This document shows, piece by piece, positions 1 through 10,459 of a DNA stretch of 64,000 nt; positions within the stretch are counted from its first letter, which is position 1; each line of letters begins with the position of its first letter. A model generated the notes under the pieces. It was not told the DNA's origin, ran no database searches, and saw nothing but the letters and a program-made list of their open reading frames with translations. The translations under genes and the position numbers were made by a program. This stretch comes from Ignelater luminosus (taxonomy: Eukaryota; Arthropoda; Insecta; Coleoptera; Elateridae), in contig VTPC01008396.1 of assembly GCA_011009095.1 (NCBI GenBank), positions 16,425-80,424 of the forward strand, in the 5' to 3' direction.

Positions 1-1654
1 TTTAAACATCTGGCTTAAATTGAAATAGGTAACACAATTTAATATTGTTAATTTAATAAAGTTTGTTGAGAATAAATATTTAAGTTCGCAAAGTTTTTTA
101 ATATTAAATTGCATATTCCAAAACATCTGTGAATAATGGAATAACATTTTAATTTTTTTTTTACTTCTGAGTTTTATTTGTACATGCAATAGCTACAAAA
201 TTATAAACTTAATAATTTACTAATTTAACACTAAAGAATATCACTGATTTAAATAAATTAACAATTAATAAATTAACTAAGTTTGTTTTTTTATTTTTAA
301 TTCAGCTTAGCACAGGACAGTAATTTATTTTGTTAATAATTTATCAATCTACTTATTTAATGTATTTCCGAATCCACAGCATTCTAGCAGGGACATACTT
401 CATTAATTGATCCGCAGTAGCATTGCCAAGTTTAAATTTCTTTTTTGTCGTTCGTGTGATGAATCTATAAGTACGTTGGAACATTCGTGTTTTGGCATCT
501 GAAGAAGCTGAGGAAGCTTTACTGACATCTAAGGGACACTTTGTATAGTTCTTGTCTTTATGAATTATACATTAGGTATTCGAATTTTATCTAAAGCCAA
601 AAAATAATAGAGATTTTGAACAATATTTTAGGTCTGTTAGGATACCTTGTAAGTAGAGACGATGCAATGTAGTACCTGGAAATAATGGCTTGAAAGATCA
701 GTTTTTAGCAATAAGGTTTGCAAGAACTGGTAAATTGAATTTTTAATTTATATGCATTGTAGATGAATTTACAAGAATAGTATCATTATCATTATTATTA
801 TTATTATTTATCTCTGGTAAGTAAAGTGTTGCATACTTTCAGGGGTTTGCAACCTAATATTCTCAGTTATTTGCAGATTGTACTATTCCTACAATATTCA
901 CTAGAAAAACTGAAGAGTTCTAGTAACGCTTGTAAAAGGAAACACAAAAAAGATGGCCAAAAACCACATATTTAATCGAGAGAATAATGTATCTAAGCAA
1001 TAATTTTACATGAAAATAATTATAATGTCATTGAAAGCGTTATATAGACTTACCAAGGTCTAAGCGACCAAGAACTGCAAGAAAACAAAAAAATCTGCCA
1101 ATTCTAGTTGAAAGTGCAATAATTGATAACACGCGGTCACTGATGTGATTTTTGCGCCACGTTGTACAATAAAAATCGTTCCATTTAGCTTTATCAAATA
1201 ACTTTTGCTATAATTCGAAAATAATAAGATTCTACACATGACTATACATAATGTAATTTGTTTTTAGAGATCCAACGTCAGAATTGCATTCTGTAATAAC
1301 TACGAAATGGAATTCAGTAGACAGTGAAAATGCAAAACATTACGTCATTAATCATTATAAATGCACAGATATAAGGATGCAAGAAAAACATTTGGAAACA
1401 GAATACAGTTTTGAAAAAAATTGGCAATAGGTGAATAGTGAAAACATAGTTTTTTTTTGCTTTTAGTATAACAAATAGTACATTGTTTGGAAAGTTAGGT
1501 ACCTATTAAATAAAGTGATACATTAAATGTTATTTATTTAGTTTTCTTCAGCTTATGTGTACTCACTATAGTCTATGCTTGCAACTGACAAAACTAAAGA
1601 TTGTACTGATTTGAATTCAATAGAAAGAAATTAAAAAAAACTGTACATATTAAA
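1..1654. other. AT-rich stretch with no recognised gene
   Basis: No open frame of useful length, splice-linked exon series or protein similarity was recognised on either strand. It holds a short simple repeat of ATT units near 785-808. It may be intergenic or decayed transposon sequence next to the reverse transcriptase remnant that follows. Confidence 0.5.
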
Positions 1655-2850
1655 CTATATTATCTGATTTTTAAAAATCATGAACTTAGTCTTGACAGGT
1701 ACTGATTCAAGAGTCAAGTCATTCTTCAGTAAGGACAGAAAACTAAATAATAATTTGAAAAATGTTGATAAATAAAACTTTAACGCAAGACAATAATTAA
1801 TCAGAAACGAAACAACTGCAAGATGGTTTTTAGGTAGGTTAAACAAAAGAAACGTCTACGTTTACTACTAATATTACAACTACGTAGGCAACACGCATTA
1901 CATGCTGAATTATTTCCTAAGCTTAAAACCAAGTTAAAGTGAAAATTTAAGATTGACAGAATAATTAATAACATACTGTAATTAAACAGAAAGAGGCGAC
2001 AGTAATAAAAAATATAAAAATATCAAACACATTAAAAGTTAAAATAAAATAGCTATGCAATAAATTTTCAAATTTATGTCTTACGCCTTTTTGTTTAATT
2101 AAGAATCTGAGTTAAATCTTCTTGTAAGGAGAGACAATTCAGTTCGAAGTAAATCACTTAAAGTAACTTAAAATATTCCGCAAAAAGTAGGTTATCAGAA
2201 ATATGATACAGAAGCTCCTATACCGTTTATAAATATAATGAACAGTAGTGGTCCCAAGTCACTACCTCGCGGTACTACGGAGGATACCATACAATTAAAA
2301 GAAGTGAAGCCATTACAATAAACACACTGTTGCCTATAAATTAGACAATATCGGAACAAAAAAGCAAAATTGTCAGAGAAACTTAGATACATACTGAGAA
2401 AATAAGATAATTTCCAAAATCTTCTAGAAGATTATTGAAGAGAATTTTCAAACAACAGTTATTATTGATGTCAGGTCTCATCCACTTAATTTGAGTCACG
2501 TTTAGTGCGCCGCGCGTCTATGCACAATTGCTTATGGTCTCTGCCATCAGCAAGTCTGCTAATATCATTAATACTTATTATGTTAGTTACGTTTTTTTTA
2601 AGCAAAACAGACCTGCTTGCAGCTTTATAACTTCTTTTTCAAACTTCTGTCTTTGTAAAATTACTACTACAATGTTTTGCAAAGGTTTCAACAATATCTA
2701 GTTCATATGTCGATGAGTCACCCCCGTTATTTTCTATGGGCACTTGTATACCAGGTGATCTTCTTGTCGAGAAAACGTATCTCCAGAAATATCTATTTAG
2801 GGTTTTGAAATAAACTTTGCTCAACATCTCGTGTGTATTTAGCGTATGCA
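1655..2850 (-). pseudogene. Decayed Jockey/CR1-like non-LTR retrotransposon reverse transcriptase
   Basis: Three separate minus-strand frames carry pieces of a Jockey-type reverse transcriptase in the right order. At 2827-2639 is the stretch before the RT domain (FWRYVFSTRRSPGI, then an acidic run ending in a FAKHCSSNF segment). At 2392-2195 is the fingers motif SSVVPRGSDLGPLLFIIFIN, normally SSGVPQGS-LGPLLF-L-IND. At 1846-1655 is a KTKFMIF piece of the later thumb/connection region. Stops and frameshifts separate them, and the catalytic FADD box was not found, so this copy is dead. Family placement rests on motif memory only; a CR1 or I-type element is possible. Confidence 0.6.
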
Positions 2851-3960
2851 GAATTAGTAAGTAATTTTATTTTCAGATTGCCTATAACGACGTATTTAGA
2901 AACAATATTTTATGGCCCATCCTGTTAATAATATTAAAAAGACAAAAACATTAACTTGGCCCAGTTTTAAATTGAAGAAAAATCAATAACCTTGATCTGA
3001 AACCACTCAAATCAACGATTTGCACTTATATTTTGTCTAAGACCCTCAAAACTAAAAATAAAAAACAACAATCAGCTTAGAGATAAGATGATTTAAAGAT
3101 AGCAAGAAAATTTCATCATTTATTAAATACAGATAAATTTAAGGATTTTTAATAATAAGGAATAACGGTGCCAACATGTTCGATTTAAAAAATGTTTAGA
3201 TTCTAGTTTTATAACTTAGTAGTCGAATTATTATGCAAATACTATAAGTTTCATCTTGATATATTCTATAGCTTTTGAGTAGTCGAGTGTACAAGTATAG
3301 GCGCGACACCCTGTATAGTTCACACGAGAGAATTATATGCAGCTCTTAGGTAATGATTTAAAATGGTTCGTTTTTACCAATTTAAAAAGTCTTAAAACCA
3401 GACTTCCAATTAGTTAATTTGCTAACAGATTTGTTCCTAATAAAGTAAAGTAAACCAAGAATTTGCATTTCTCTGAACTTGACTAAAGAACTGTTTCGAA
3501 AACTCTATGTGCAACAAAGAATTTTTACATATCTAATTTATTTTAGGTGTAATCCAGAAGGAGATGACCTCTGAAAGTAAAAGCTATTCCTATAGTTTAA
3601 AAAAATTTACTGGAAGGAATAGAAAAACAGAGGCAACGATTTTCTGTTATTAAACAGACAACTATAATATTAGTTTGCTGACAATGGATGTAGCCTTGAA
3701 ACAATAACAGCCTTATAAGGATATAAAAAGTTGACTATATCCATCACGGTTTTACGTGCAATTTAAACTTTAAGAAACAGATTCTGAAAGAGTTTTATTT
3801 TAAAACTGAGGTTAAGTCTGATTTCTATGGTTATAATACTTCACAGAAGTGCTAATTCGACCGTGATATATTATGTGTCACTAAAGCTCAGTTTTACGAT
3901 TGTCGGATAAGTTTAACAAGAATATTATTGCTGTAGATAAAATTGTGAAAGTTAAAGCTC
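2851..3960. other. Anonymous AT-rich stretch
   Basis: No gene or repeat was recognised. Base composition matches the window average, unlike the GC-richer minisatellite that begins just downstream. Confidence 0.4.
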
Positions 3961-3964
3961 TGCA

Positions 3965-4250
3965 CGAGTTGAAATTTTCAAGCTCGGCCCAGCTGAACTG
4001 ACTAGGAGTAAACTTGACGCCTCCCGAATAAAACCCGGTAACTTCTTGATCGCGAGAGAGGCTCGAAAAGCCCAAACAACCCAACAGACTTAAAGGGCCT
4101 GAATGGCTCGAGAATCCCAAGAAGCCTGAACAACCTGAGAGGCCCAAACGACATAACGAGTTCTAGAGGCCCGACAGGCCCTAGAAGCCCGATAAGACTG
4201 AAACGATCCGACATGCCTGAGATGCCCGACAGGACAAACGACCATGCAGG
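3965..4250. repeat. Degenerate GC-rich decamer minisatellite, block 1
   Basis: The plus strand reads as a run of roughly 9-12-base phrases built on GAGGCCCAAACGAC and CCCGACAGG, each varied by substitutions. It is clearly GC-richer than the flanks. The open frames here encode only a low-complexity Leu/Phe/Gly/Pro string that follows the repeat, so I do not call a gene. A related block lies at 5140-5320 and another at 35290-35710. All three start near or contain the phrase TTCTTGATCGC or the same GGCCCGA phrases, so this is a dispersed family. Confidence 0.65.
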
Positions 4251-4560
4251 CTTCTACGATACGATACAAAACTCTTCCATTTTGGTTCAGTATAAGAATA
4301 ATGTTGGCCTTAGTCCGTACACAAATAACGCATGTCTGACTCAGTAAGAAGATGTTCCCGTTCCGGTGCGGTACGAAAATTCTCCTCTTCGGTTTGGTAT
4401 AAAAATGATGCTTGCCCATGTCAGTACGAAAACAACGTCTGTTAGGGTCAGTACGACAATCGTCCAGTGCGATTCAGTTTGAAAATAACCAGTCCGTCTT
4501 AGCACGAAAAACATCTGGGTTCGGTTCACTTTGGGTCAGTACAAACGTAACGGCCCGAAA
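4250..4560. repeat. Degenerate repeat built on TACGAAAAT phrases
   Basis: Successive phrases such as GGTACGAAAATTCTCC, GGTATAAAAATGATGC, AGTACGAAAACAACG and AGTACGACAATCG recur about every 25-35 bases. The same phrases recur near 35560-35600, next to the third GC-rich decamer block, so this and the decamer run appear to be parts of one compound repeat. No coding function is evident. Confidence 0.55.
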
Positions 4561-5070
4561 TCCCCGGCCAACCCAATCAGCTCGACAATAGAAGTCGGAG
4601 TGTGACATGAATTATAGTAGGTCACAATGAGTTACGTCCCATGTAAATTGGTAAAAAAAAAATAAAATCCGCATAAATGGGCGTGACCATGAATTAAAAA
4701 TTCACATCGGATCACGAAAGGTATCGGGTCACGAGATTACCATGAGTCACAAATAGCGACGGGTCACAAGAATAGACCATGATGTGTCATTATGACGAGT
4801 CGCTCAGAAACCGAAATAAAATACTACTTACAGTTCTACATGCTCCTGGCACAGTTAGATATAAAGAAGAATTGTAAAGAGTGAAGAGATAATGAAAGAA
4901 TTTTCTAGATTCGAACCTACTACGCAGGCAATTTGACTCACAGAAATGTAGAGACCCAGAAAGATCATGCCACCCATAATATTTTTGTGACCTATTCTAC
5001 GCGGTAATTTTGTGACTTAAAAAAATCTCGTCAACCATGAGAACCTCGTGACACACTGAAATTATGGTCT
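4560..5070. repeat. Iterated GTCACGA motif tract
   Basis: The motif GGGTCACGAG and its variants (GGTCACAATGAG, GGATCACGAA, GAGTCACAAA, GGGTCACAAG, and the inverse CTCGTGACAC, TTTTGTGACC) appear about ten times in half a kilobase, on both strands. Spacing is irregular. A tRNA-like box B (GGTTCGAATCT on the minus strand, near 4908-4922) sits inside the tract. Confidence 0.5.
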
Positions 5071-5139
5071 CAAATGCCAACGTGAATGAGTTGCAGTTAA
5101 AAATTTTCGCGTGTAAATGAGTGGGTAGCCAAAAACCCA

Positions 5140-5320
5140 ATACGTGAGCGTGAGCGAAAGATTAGTGCAAGCCCGAAAAACGCAACAAATTCAAACGTCC
5201 CGACAAGCCCAAACAGGCGGAACGGCTCGAGAAGCCCAAACGGTCCGACATGTCTGAGAGGCCCAGACTGAGCCGATTGATCTAACGTAGGCCCGTAAAG
5301 CCAGGTAAAATGGCTCGAGC
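5140..5320. repeat. Degenerate GC-rich decamer minisatellite, block 2
   Basis: The GGCCCGA/AAACGGTCC phrasing of block 1 returns here in a shorter run. The minus-strand open frame across it gives the same Leu/Phe/Gly-rich string and is not a credible protein. Together with block 1 it brackets the GTCACGA tract. Confidence 0.6.
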
Positions 5321-5399
5321 AGGCTTCTAATGGAAGTAGTTGACAGCAGTTGTGTCCATGACAATAATACTCTATGGTCACACTTATCCGTTGACTATA

Positions 5400-6050
5400 A
5401 AACTGGATCTTAACATGAAAACGAAAACAGAGTCAAAATCAAGTCAAATTTTATATTCGAGTCCTCTTATTATCTGAAACAGTAACTGCAACTATCTTTT
5501 GTCGGTGGACACAATGCTTTCATTTAAAGAACAAAGTTACAATTTTAAAAGGTCAGAAGTCAATACTTACCGAAAATGAAAATTGCGAAATATATGTAAT
5601 TTTCAGTTCTGAAAAGCTTGGCAATACAACGTCAACAATAAGCGTTAAACTGGTAAAAAATTGATTCAAGGATCTATGATTTATTGCATCATGCATTGCT
5701 AAAGAGTTTTAATGGGCATGCACTCAATGCCCATGGTAATCTCTTTTACAAAGCTTAAAATACTCTGCAATTTGTTTTTAGATTTGTTTTTTTTACTATA
5801 CAGTTTAAATCTATTTTTGCTGATTTTTGAGCCGAATAATGTAGGTTGTGAAGCTGCCTTCTCACTGGCTTTCAGACTTTTCCCATTGTAAATTCACATA
5901 GACTTATCTAATTTGTTTTCCGTTTCTATTAACTTCTAAAACAACAATGAAGGTTACAAAATATGTTTTTAATGAAGATATAATTGTCTTATGGTTGTGG
6001 GCCAATCTTTCTTGACGATAATCTAGTCGTACTTACTTCTTAATGCGGTC
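5400..6050. other. Anonymous stretch
   Basis: Nothing recognised. A short imperfect inverted pair built on GGGCATGCACTCAATGCCCATG lies near 5710-5735. Confidence 0.35.
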
Positions 6051-6059
6051 TTAACTTGC

Positions 6060-6435
6060 GTACAGGGTATGAACTCAGGAAGGTTACATGCTATATTAGC
6101 TTGACAGCTTGTGACCTTTTATAGGTGGATGTGGTTCAAGTGTGAGAAGATTTTGGGCTATGTATGCCGTCAGTGGAGGTTTGTAGTTTTTCTTTGTTGG
6201 TGGAATCAGGCCAAAACTACTGGACAGATTTTGATGCGGTTTTCACTCGCGCGCACGGTATGAACCTGAAGTTACTAGACTATGTAAGCGGTCAGTGGCG
6301 ACCTGTGGCTTTTTTAGTAAATTCAGGTCAAAACAACTGAATCCATTTCGATGCGATTTTTACTCACGTACATGGTATGAGCTTAGGAAGGTTATAGGCT
6401 ATATTAGCAGAGTGGTGGCTTGTGTATATATAGCT
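6060..6435. repeat. Short degenerate tandem repeat, about four partial units
   Basis: The phrases GGTATGAAC, CTATGTAAGCGGTCAGTGG and GACCTGTGGCTTTT recur in the same order. Copies of the GTCAGTGG phrase fall near 6092, 6154, 6277 and 6392, so most units are close to 115-123 bases with one shortened. Phrases of the type AACTACTGGACAGATTTTGATGC are common in dispersed insect repeats. No open frame is attached. Confidence 0.5.
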
Positions 6436-6439
6436 TTAA

Positions 6440-7340
6440 CAAGTAACAGATAATGTTTTATTTTTGGCGATTAGGCGTAGTGTTTTTAAATTTTGAAGGC
6501 GGTTTACTTCTTTTTATACTTTTATTAATACCTAAGTTAAGAGAGTGAGGTCTAAAGTTTTTCTAAAAAGATATTACTCCGAACTGTTACTAGATTCGTA
6601 ATGCAAATTCTGGTTGGAACATAAATGAGTTTATCTTATTCAGATAATAAAATAAACTTTAAGTTTTGATTTACTTATAAATCCATTTAAATAACGGATA
6701 CTGTTTATCTACATTTATTAATGACTTGTTGAACTATTTGCATTAATGTAGAAGTTAAGACTATATCTTGTACCGAAAAGAGCTTTTAATGCAATTAACT
6801 TATACAGGAAGAATCTACTGCGTTTAATAATTTTTAAAGAGAATTTTTTTTATTTGTTTAACATTTTTCAGAATGACCATCTTACAACTGAAGAAAAGAT
6901 AACTAAAAGGGTATAGTAAAATAAATAGTTACATATCGGAATTTTTTACTTTGAATTGTGCAAACAGCGTGCTATAATGCTAAATAACAGATATGTACTT
7001 ATAGAACTGACTCAAGCTTGTGATAAAATATTTATCATTTCTTGTTTTTACTTACATCATATATTACATAACCTTAGATTATATTAATTTTGTGATTAGT
7101 ACTTTTTGATGATTAACATATATAATTTGAACTCATAGTGACATTGACATTCTTAGAAAAGTTAACTTTTTGTTAAATAAAATAACTTGCAAGTAAAATG
7201 TTTATAAAAAAACACATTGGCGTTTAAAATAATTTATTTTACTAAAACATTTACAAAACGGATCCGAAAACGTTTGAGATAACAAAAATAGCAATACTGT
7301 AAATTTTCATTTTTTTCCTTTTACTTTTTTTAGTCAACAC
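6440..7340. other. Anonymous AT-rich stretch, including the 3' end of the first apolipophorin-like gene
   Basis: No gene is recognised. On the minus strand an AATAAA at about 7238-7233 lies some 110 bases past the stop codon of the apolipophorin-III-like gene and is a plausible polyadenylation signal. Confidence 0.4.
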
Positions 7341-7346
7341 ATTTAT

Positions 7347-8109
7347 TTAGTGCTTGCTGACAGTAGTTTGTATTTGGTTTTGGAAGGTTTGGGCGGCTTT
7401 AAGGAAGTCATCGAGAACTCCTTTGGCGAAGGTTCCCACGGTATCTCCAGCTTCTATAATAATAAAGAAAAACATGCAATTACTTTATAAACAAAACAAT
7501 CTTTCTTTAACTTACGTTCAAGGTTGGGTTGAACAGTTTTTCCCAATTTTTCAAATTCAGCAGCTACAGTTTTGAAGTTAGCATCCAATTGAGTTTTCAA
7601 TTCATTAGCCTTGGCGGTAGCTTCAGGTCCAGTAAGTTGCTGAAGAGAACTGAGAGTCTCAGTTACTTTTTGGGATACTTGTTTAAGAACATCATCAGTT
7701 TTTCCCTTGTTGCTCTCAATCTAAAAATGTTACGAAAAAGTAACAGATTATTTTGTTGTTGTTTTTTACTTTATTTATTAAAATAAAATATTTACCTCAG
7801 TTTCGAGTTTCTTTACAATATTCTCGACATTATGAGCAAACTCTTGAGATTGAGTAGCAATAGCCTTAGTGACATCTTTAGAGTCTGGCAAATTCTTTTG
7901 TAAAGTAGCAGAGAAATCGTTAGCTACAGTTTGAACTTGTTCGGCCAATTGTTCTAATTGTGTTTTTTCAGTTGCCTTTTTAGGGGCAGCAAGAACAGCC
8001 TACATAAATTAAAAAATAAAATTTAATAAAGAGAAATTAAATTTTAATAAACACAAGAACTTACGGTTAAAGCAAAGGCGGCGAACAAAACAATTGAGAA
8101 TTTGGCCAT
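7347..8109 (-). CDS. Apolipophorin-III-like secreted protein, copy 1
   Basis: Four minus-strand exons join cleanly: 8109-8065, 7999-7796, 7720-7516 and 7453-7347, giving 186 residues. The donors read GTAAGT, GTAAAT and GTAAGT, each acceptor is AG, and intron phases are 0, 0 and 1. Residues 1-19 form a signal peptide (MAKFSIVLFAAFALTAVLA); intron 1 falls inside it. The rest is Lys/Glu/Gln/Ala-rich with heptad-like spacing, predicting a bundle of amphipathic helices, and the mature length of about 167 residues matches apolipophorin III. Such proteins bind lipoprotein surfaces in haemolymph, support lipid shuttling and take part in immune recognition. For the last acceptor I chose the upstream AG because it gives QAGDT, matching HAGES in copy 2; an AG three bases further in is also possible. 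No frame damage is seen. Another amphipathic haemolymph protein family is the main alternative. Confidence 0.8.
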
Positions 8110-8142
8110 CTTGATGTCTTCTCTGTGAGATAGGTGAGATAC

Positions 8143-8178
8143 AACTAAAGAAATGAATACTGCAAAGATGATTTTATA
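8143..8178 (-). promoter_or_regulatory. Core promoter of apolipophorin-III-like copy 1
   Basis: On the minus strand TATAAAAT runs from 8178, and an initiator-like TTAGTT lies 32 bases downstream with its A at 8146. That would give a 5' leader of about 37 bases before the ATG at 8109. The layout matches that of copy 2. Confidence 0.5.
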
Positions 8179-8828
8179 GCTGTTTGGATAATATAATAAC
8201 CTTTAACCCTAGTTGTTATCGAGAAGAAAGCGATGACTCTGGATTTAGTTTTTTTTTTGATTTTTTTTGTCGCTAACGGGAAAGTTTTAAACCCTTATCA
8301 TTAAAAGCACGTGTTTTAATTTTCGAGGTTATGTTGCTTTTCTAGACAATTTATTTTATTATTGTTATACTATAGGTCAGGGAAGAAATTTCTTTTTTAG
8401 TTTTATTTTTTGCTTTGATTTTGTCTGGAAAAGTAAATTTAAAAGGCTTGAAGTTTTTCTTTTCTATTTGTTGTTTGCTTTTGAATTTTTAAAAAAATAT
8501 AAATATAATACAGATGTACAAGTTTAAAAAATAAATTAATAGCAAATTAATGTTAATTAATGTTTAGTTATAGATTCGGGGAAATAATAATAATGATATT
8601 AATAATAAGTTGTTTTGTTAACTGTATACTATTTTGATATGCACGTAGATCAAAAACTGAAAATATGAATTTAATTAAAAAATATATTTGTTGTATTAGG
8701 TTGATTATTCAAGTAGATTTATCTTATTCTTTATACAGCATAAATATTTATGTATCTAGAATAAATTTCTGACACGTTTTTATTTGCAATCTAACTTAGG
8801 AATATAATATAGTAAATATTGTAAACAT

Positions 8829-9323
8829 CAGACATTGGAAAGTAACTTTAAAAAAGTAATTAGTTAGAGTTACAGTTATCTTATCAAAAAATGTAGTTAG
8901 TTACAATTACAGTTACTTGATTTTAAAAAGTAACTAGTTACCATTACAGTTCCTGCAAATATGTAACTAAGTTACTTTACCGTAACTGTCAGTTACTTTG
9001 ATTCTATAAAGAAAATAAAGAAAAACTTTTTAAAACCCATCAAAATTCAAGGTGATTCTAATTAAGTTTTCTTTGTATAAGCTTACTGTACAACTCTTAG
9101 AATTACACAATATGAAAATATGTATTTTCTGAACATCATCAAAACTAAATTTGAAAATCGATTATTCGAGTAACGCAAAAGTAACAACCTGAAGTTGTTA
9201 CCGTTACACGCTTTTTGTAATTAGTTACAATTACTTTACTGCATCTTTATAAAGTAACGCGTTACCTTTAGCATTACTGAAAAATGTAATTAATTACAAG
9301 TAACGCGTTACTTCCAATGTCTG
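8829..9323. mobile_element. 495-bp hAT MITE with perfect 8-bp target duplication
   Basis: The element begins CAGACATTGG and ends CCAATGTCTG. It is flanked by an exact 8-bp duplication, GTAAACAT, at 8821-8828 and 9324-9331, as hAT transposition produces. Its interior is packed with AGTTAC/GTAACT repeats, including GTAACGCGTTAC near the right end. Bases 8829-9139 align with the left end of the 6.7-kb element at 20144-20432, and 9141-9323 with its right end at 26618-26814, so this is an internal-deletion derivative of that family. It sits between the two apolipophorin-III-like genes. Confidence 0.9.
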
Positions 9324-9623
9324 GTAAACATTATTTCAATTTCGTATCAACAAGGATGAGATAAATGTACAGAAAAAGCAATTTCTCGTACTAATAGTAT
9401 GCAGATTTTGTAGATATTTCTAAGCAAGTGTTCAAGAAGTACTCATAAACGTTATTAGTAATAACAAGAAACAAAAAAATTCGAAAATATTACTTTTTTA
9501 TTGTTTTATAATTATAATAACAGAATTATATAATTTACAATCACATTTCAAAAAATATATATAAAATACAATAAATCAGTTCTAGAAGAATTTATAATAT
9601 AAAAGTCACAGATCGCTTATTCA

Positions 9624-10387
9624 TTAATGCTTTTGTCCTTTACTTTGGATGGTGGTGTCAACTTGATTTTTCAAATTTTCAGCTGCCTTTAAGAAATCAT
9701 CCAAAACTCCCTTGGCAAAAGCGTTGATGGATTCTCCAGCATCTGTAAATTTATTTTGTTTTAAATTCGATTTCACGAAATAATTCTTAACGACTTACGT
9801 TGAAGGTTAGGTTGAACAACTTTGACTAATTTGTCGATTTCAGCGGCAGAATTCTTCAAGTGATTGTCAAGTTGAGTTCTGATTTCGTTAGCTTTAGCAG
9901 TGGCATCGGGTCCAACAGCTTGTTTAAGAGCGTTAATGTTTTCAGTCAATTTTACAGAGATTTGTTGAAGAGTGCTGTCAACTTGTCCCTTATTTTTGTC
10001 AATCTAGATTGTAACATTGCATTATTATAATTGGAAAAACACTTTAAAATTTTATTTATTTACCTCAGCTTGGAGTTTGTTGACGATGTTTTGTACGTTA
10101 CGTGCGAATTCTTGAGATTGAGTTCCAAGAGCTTGAGTGACTTGTTTGCTGTCAGGAAGAACATTTTGTAGGGAGGTGTGTACTTCGGTTACGACATGTT
10201 GAACTTGTTCAGCTACTTCTTCGAGTTGAGACTTTCCAGCAGCAGCAGCACCTTGGTTCTTTTTGGGAGCAGCCAAGGCAGCCTAAAAATATTAAAATTG
10301 AATTAATCTGCATTGAATTATTTAAATTTTGTTTTAACTTACTTGGAATGCAAGAGCGGCGATGAAGAAAACAGCAAACTTAGCCAT
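9624..10387 (-). CDS. Apolipophorin-III-like secreted protein, copy 2
   Basis: Exons 10387-10343, 10282-10064, 10003-9799 and 9742-9624 join to 195 residues with intron phases 0, 0 and 1, the same architecture as copy 1. The signal peptide is MAKFAVFFIAALAFQAALA. Mature sequence starts APKK and is longer than copy 1 mainly by an Ala/Gly-rich insert near residues 26-31 and a longer C-terminal tail (SKGQKH). Shared blocks include SQEFA-NV-NIV-KL, ATAKANE and AKGVLDDFLKAA. The helices are amphipathic, as expected for a haemolymph lipid-binding protein that coats lipoproteins during flight or stress and binds microbial surfaces. Same strand and 1.5-kb spacing indicate a tandem duplication later split by a MITE. 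Frame, splice sites and signal peptide are all intact. Confidence 0.82.
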
Positions 10388-10417
10388 GTTGTCTTTCTTA
10401 AGGGTTTAATTGGTTCG

Positions 10418-10455
10418 AACTGATGATGTACAGGGCGCAATGATGGTTTTATATA
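10418..10455 (-). promoter_or_regulatory. Core promoter of apolipophorin-III-like copy 2
   Basis: The minus strand carries TATATAAAA from 10455, followed 34 bases later by TCAGTT, the arthropod initiator consensus, with its A at 10421. The predicted leader before the ATG at 10387 is about 34 bases. This is a textbook insect TATA/initiator pair and supports an actively transcribed gene. Confidence 0.6.
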
Positions 10456-10459
10456 CTCC

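Noticed and set aside
4890-4980. tRNA gene on the minus strand
   Set aside because: A good box B is present, but no cloverleaf with a paired acceptor stem could be drawn.
3881-5381. Several minus-strand frames of 60-110 codons rich in Leu, Phe, Gly and Arg
   Set aside because: They are translations of the GC-rich decamer and TACGAAAAT repeats and share no conserved frame between blocks.
7354-7786. Two plus-strand frames
   Set aside because: They are antisense to exons 3 and 4 of the apolipophorin-III-like gene and run through its introns.
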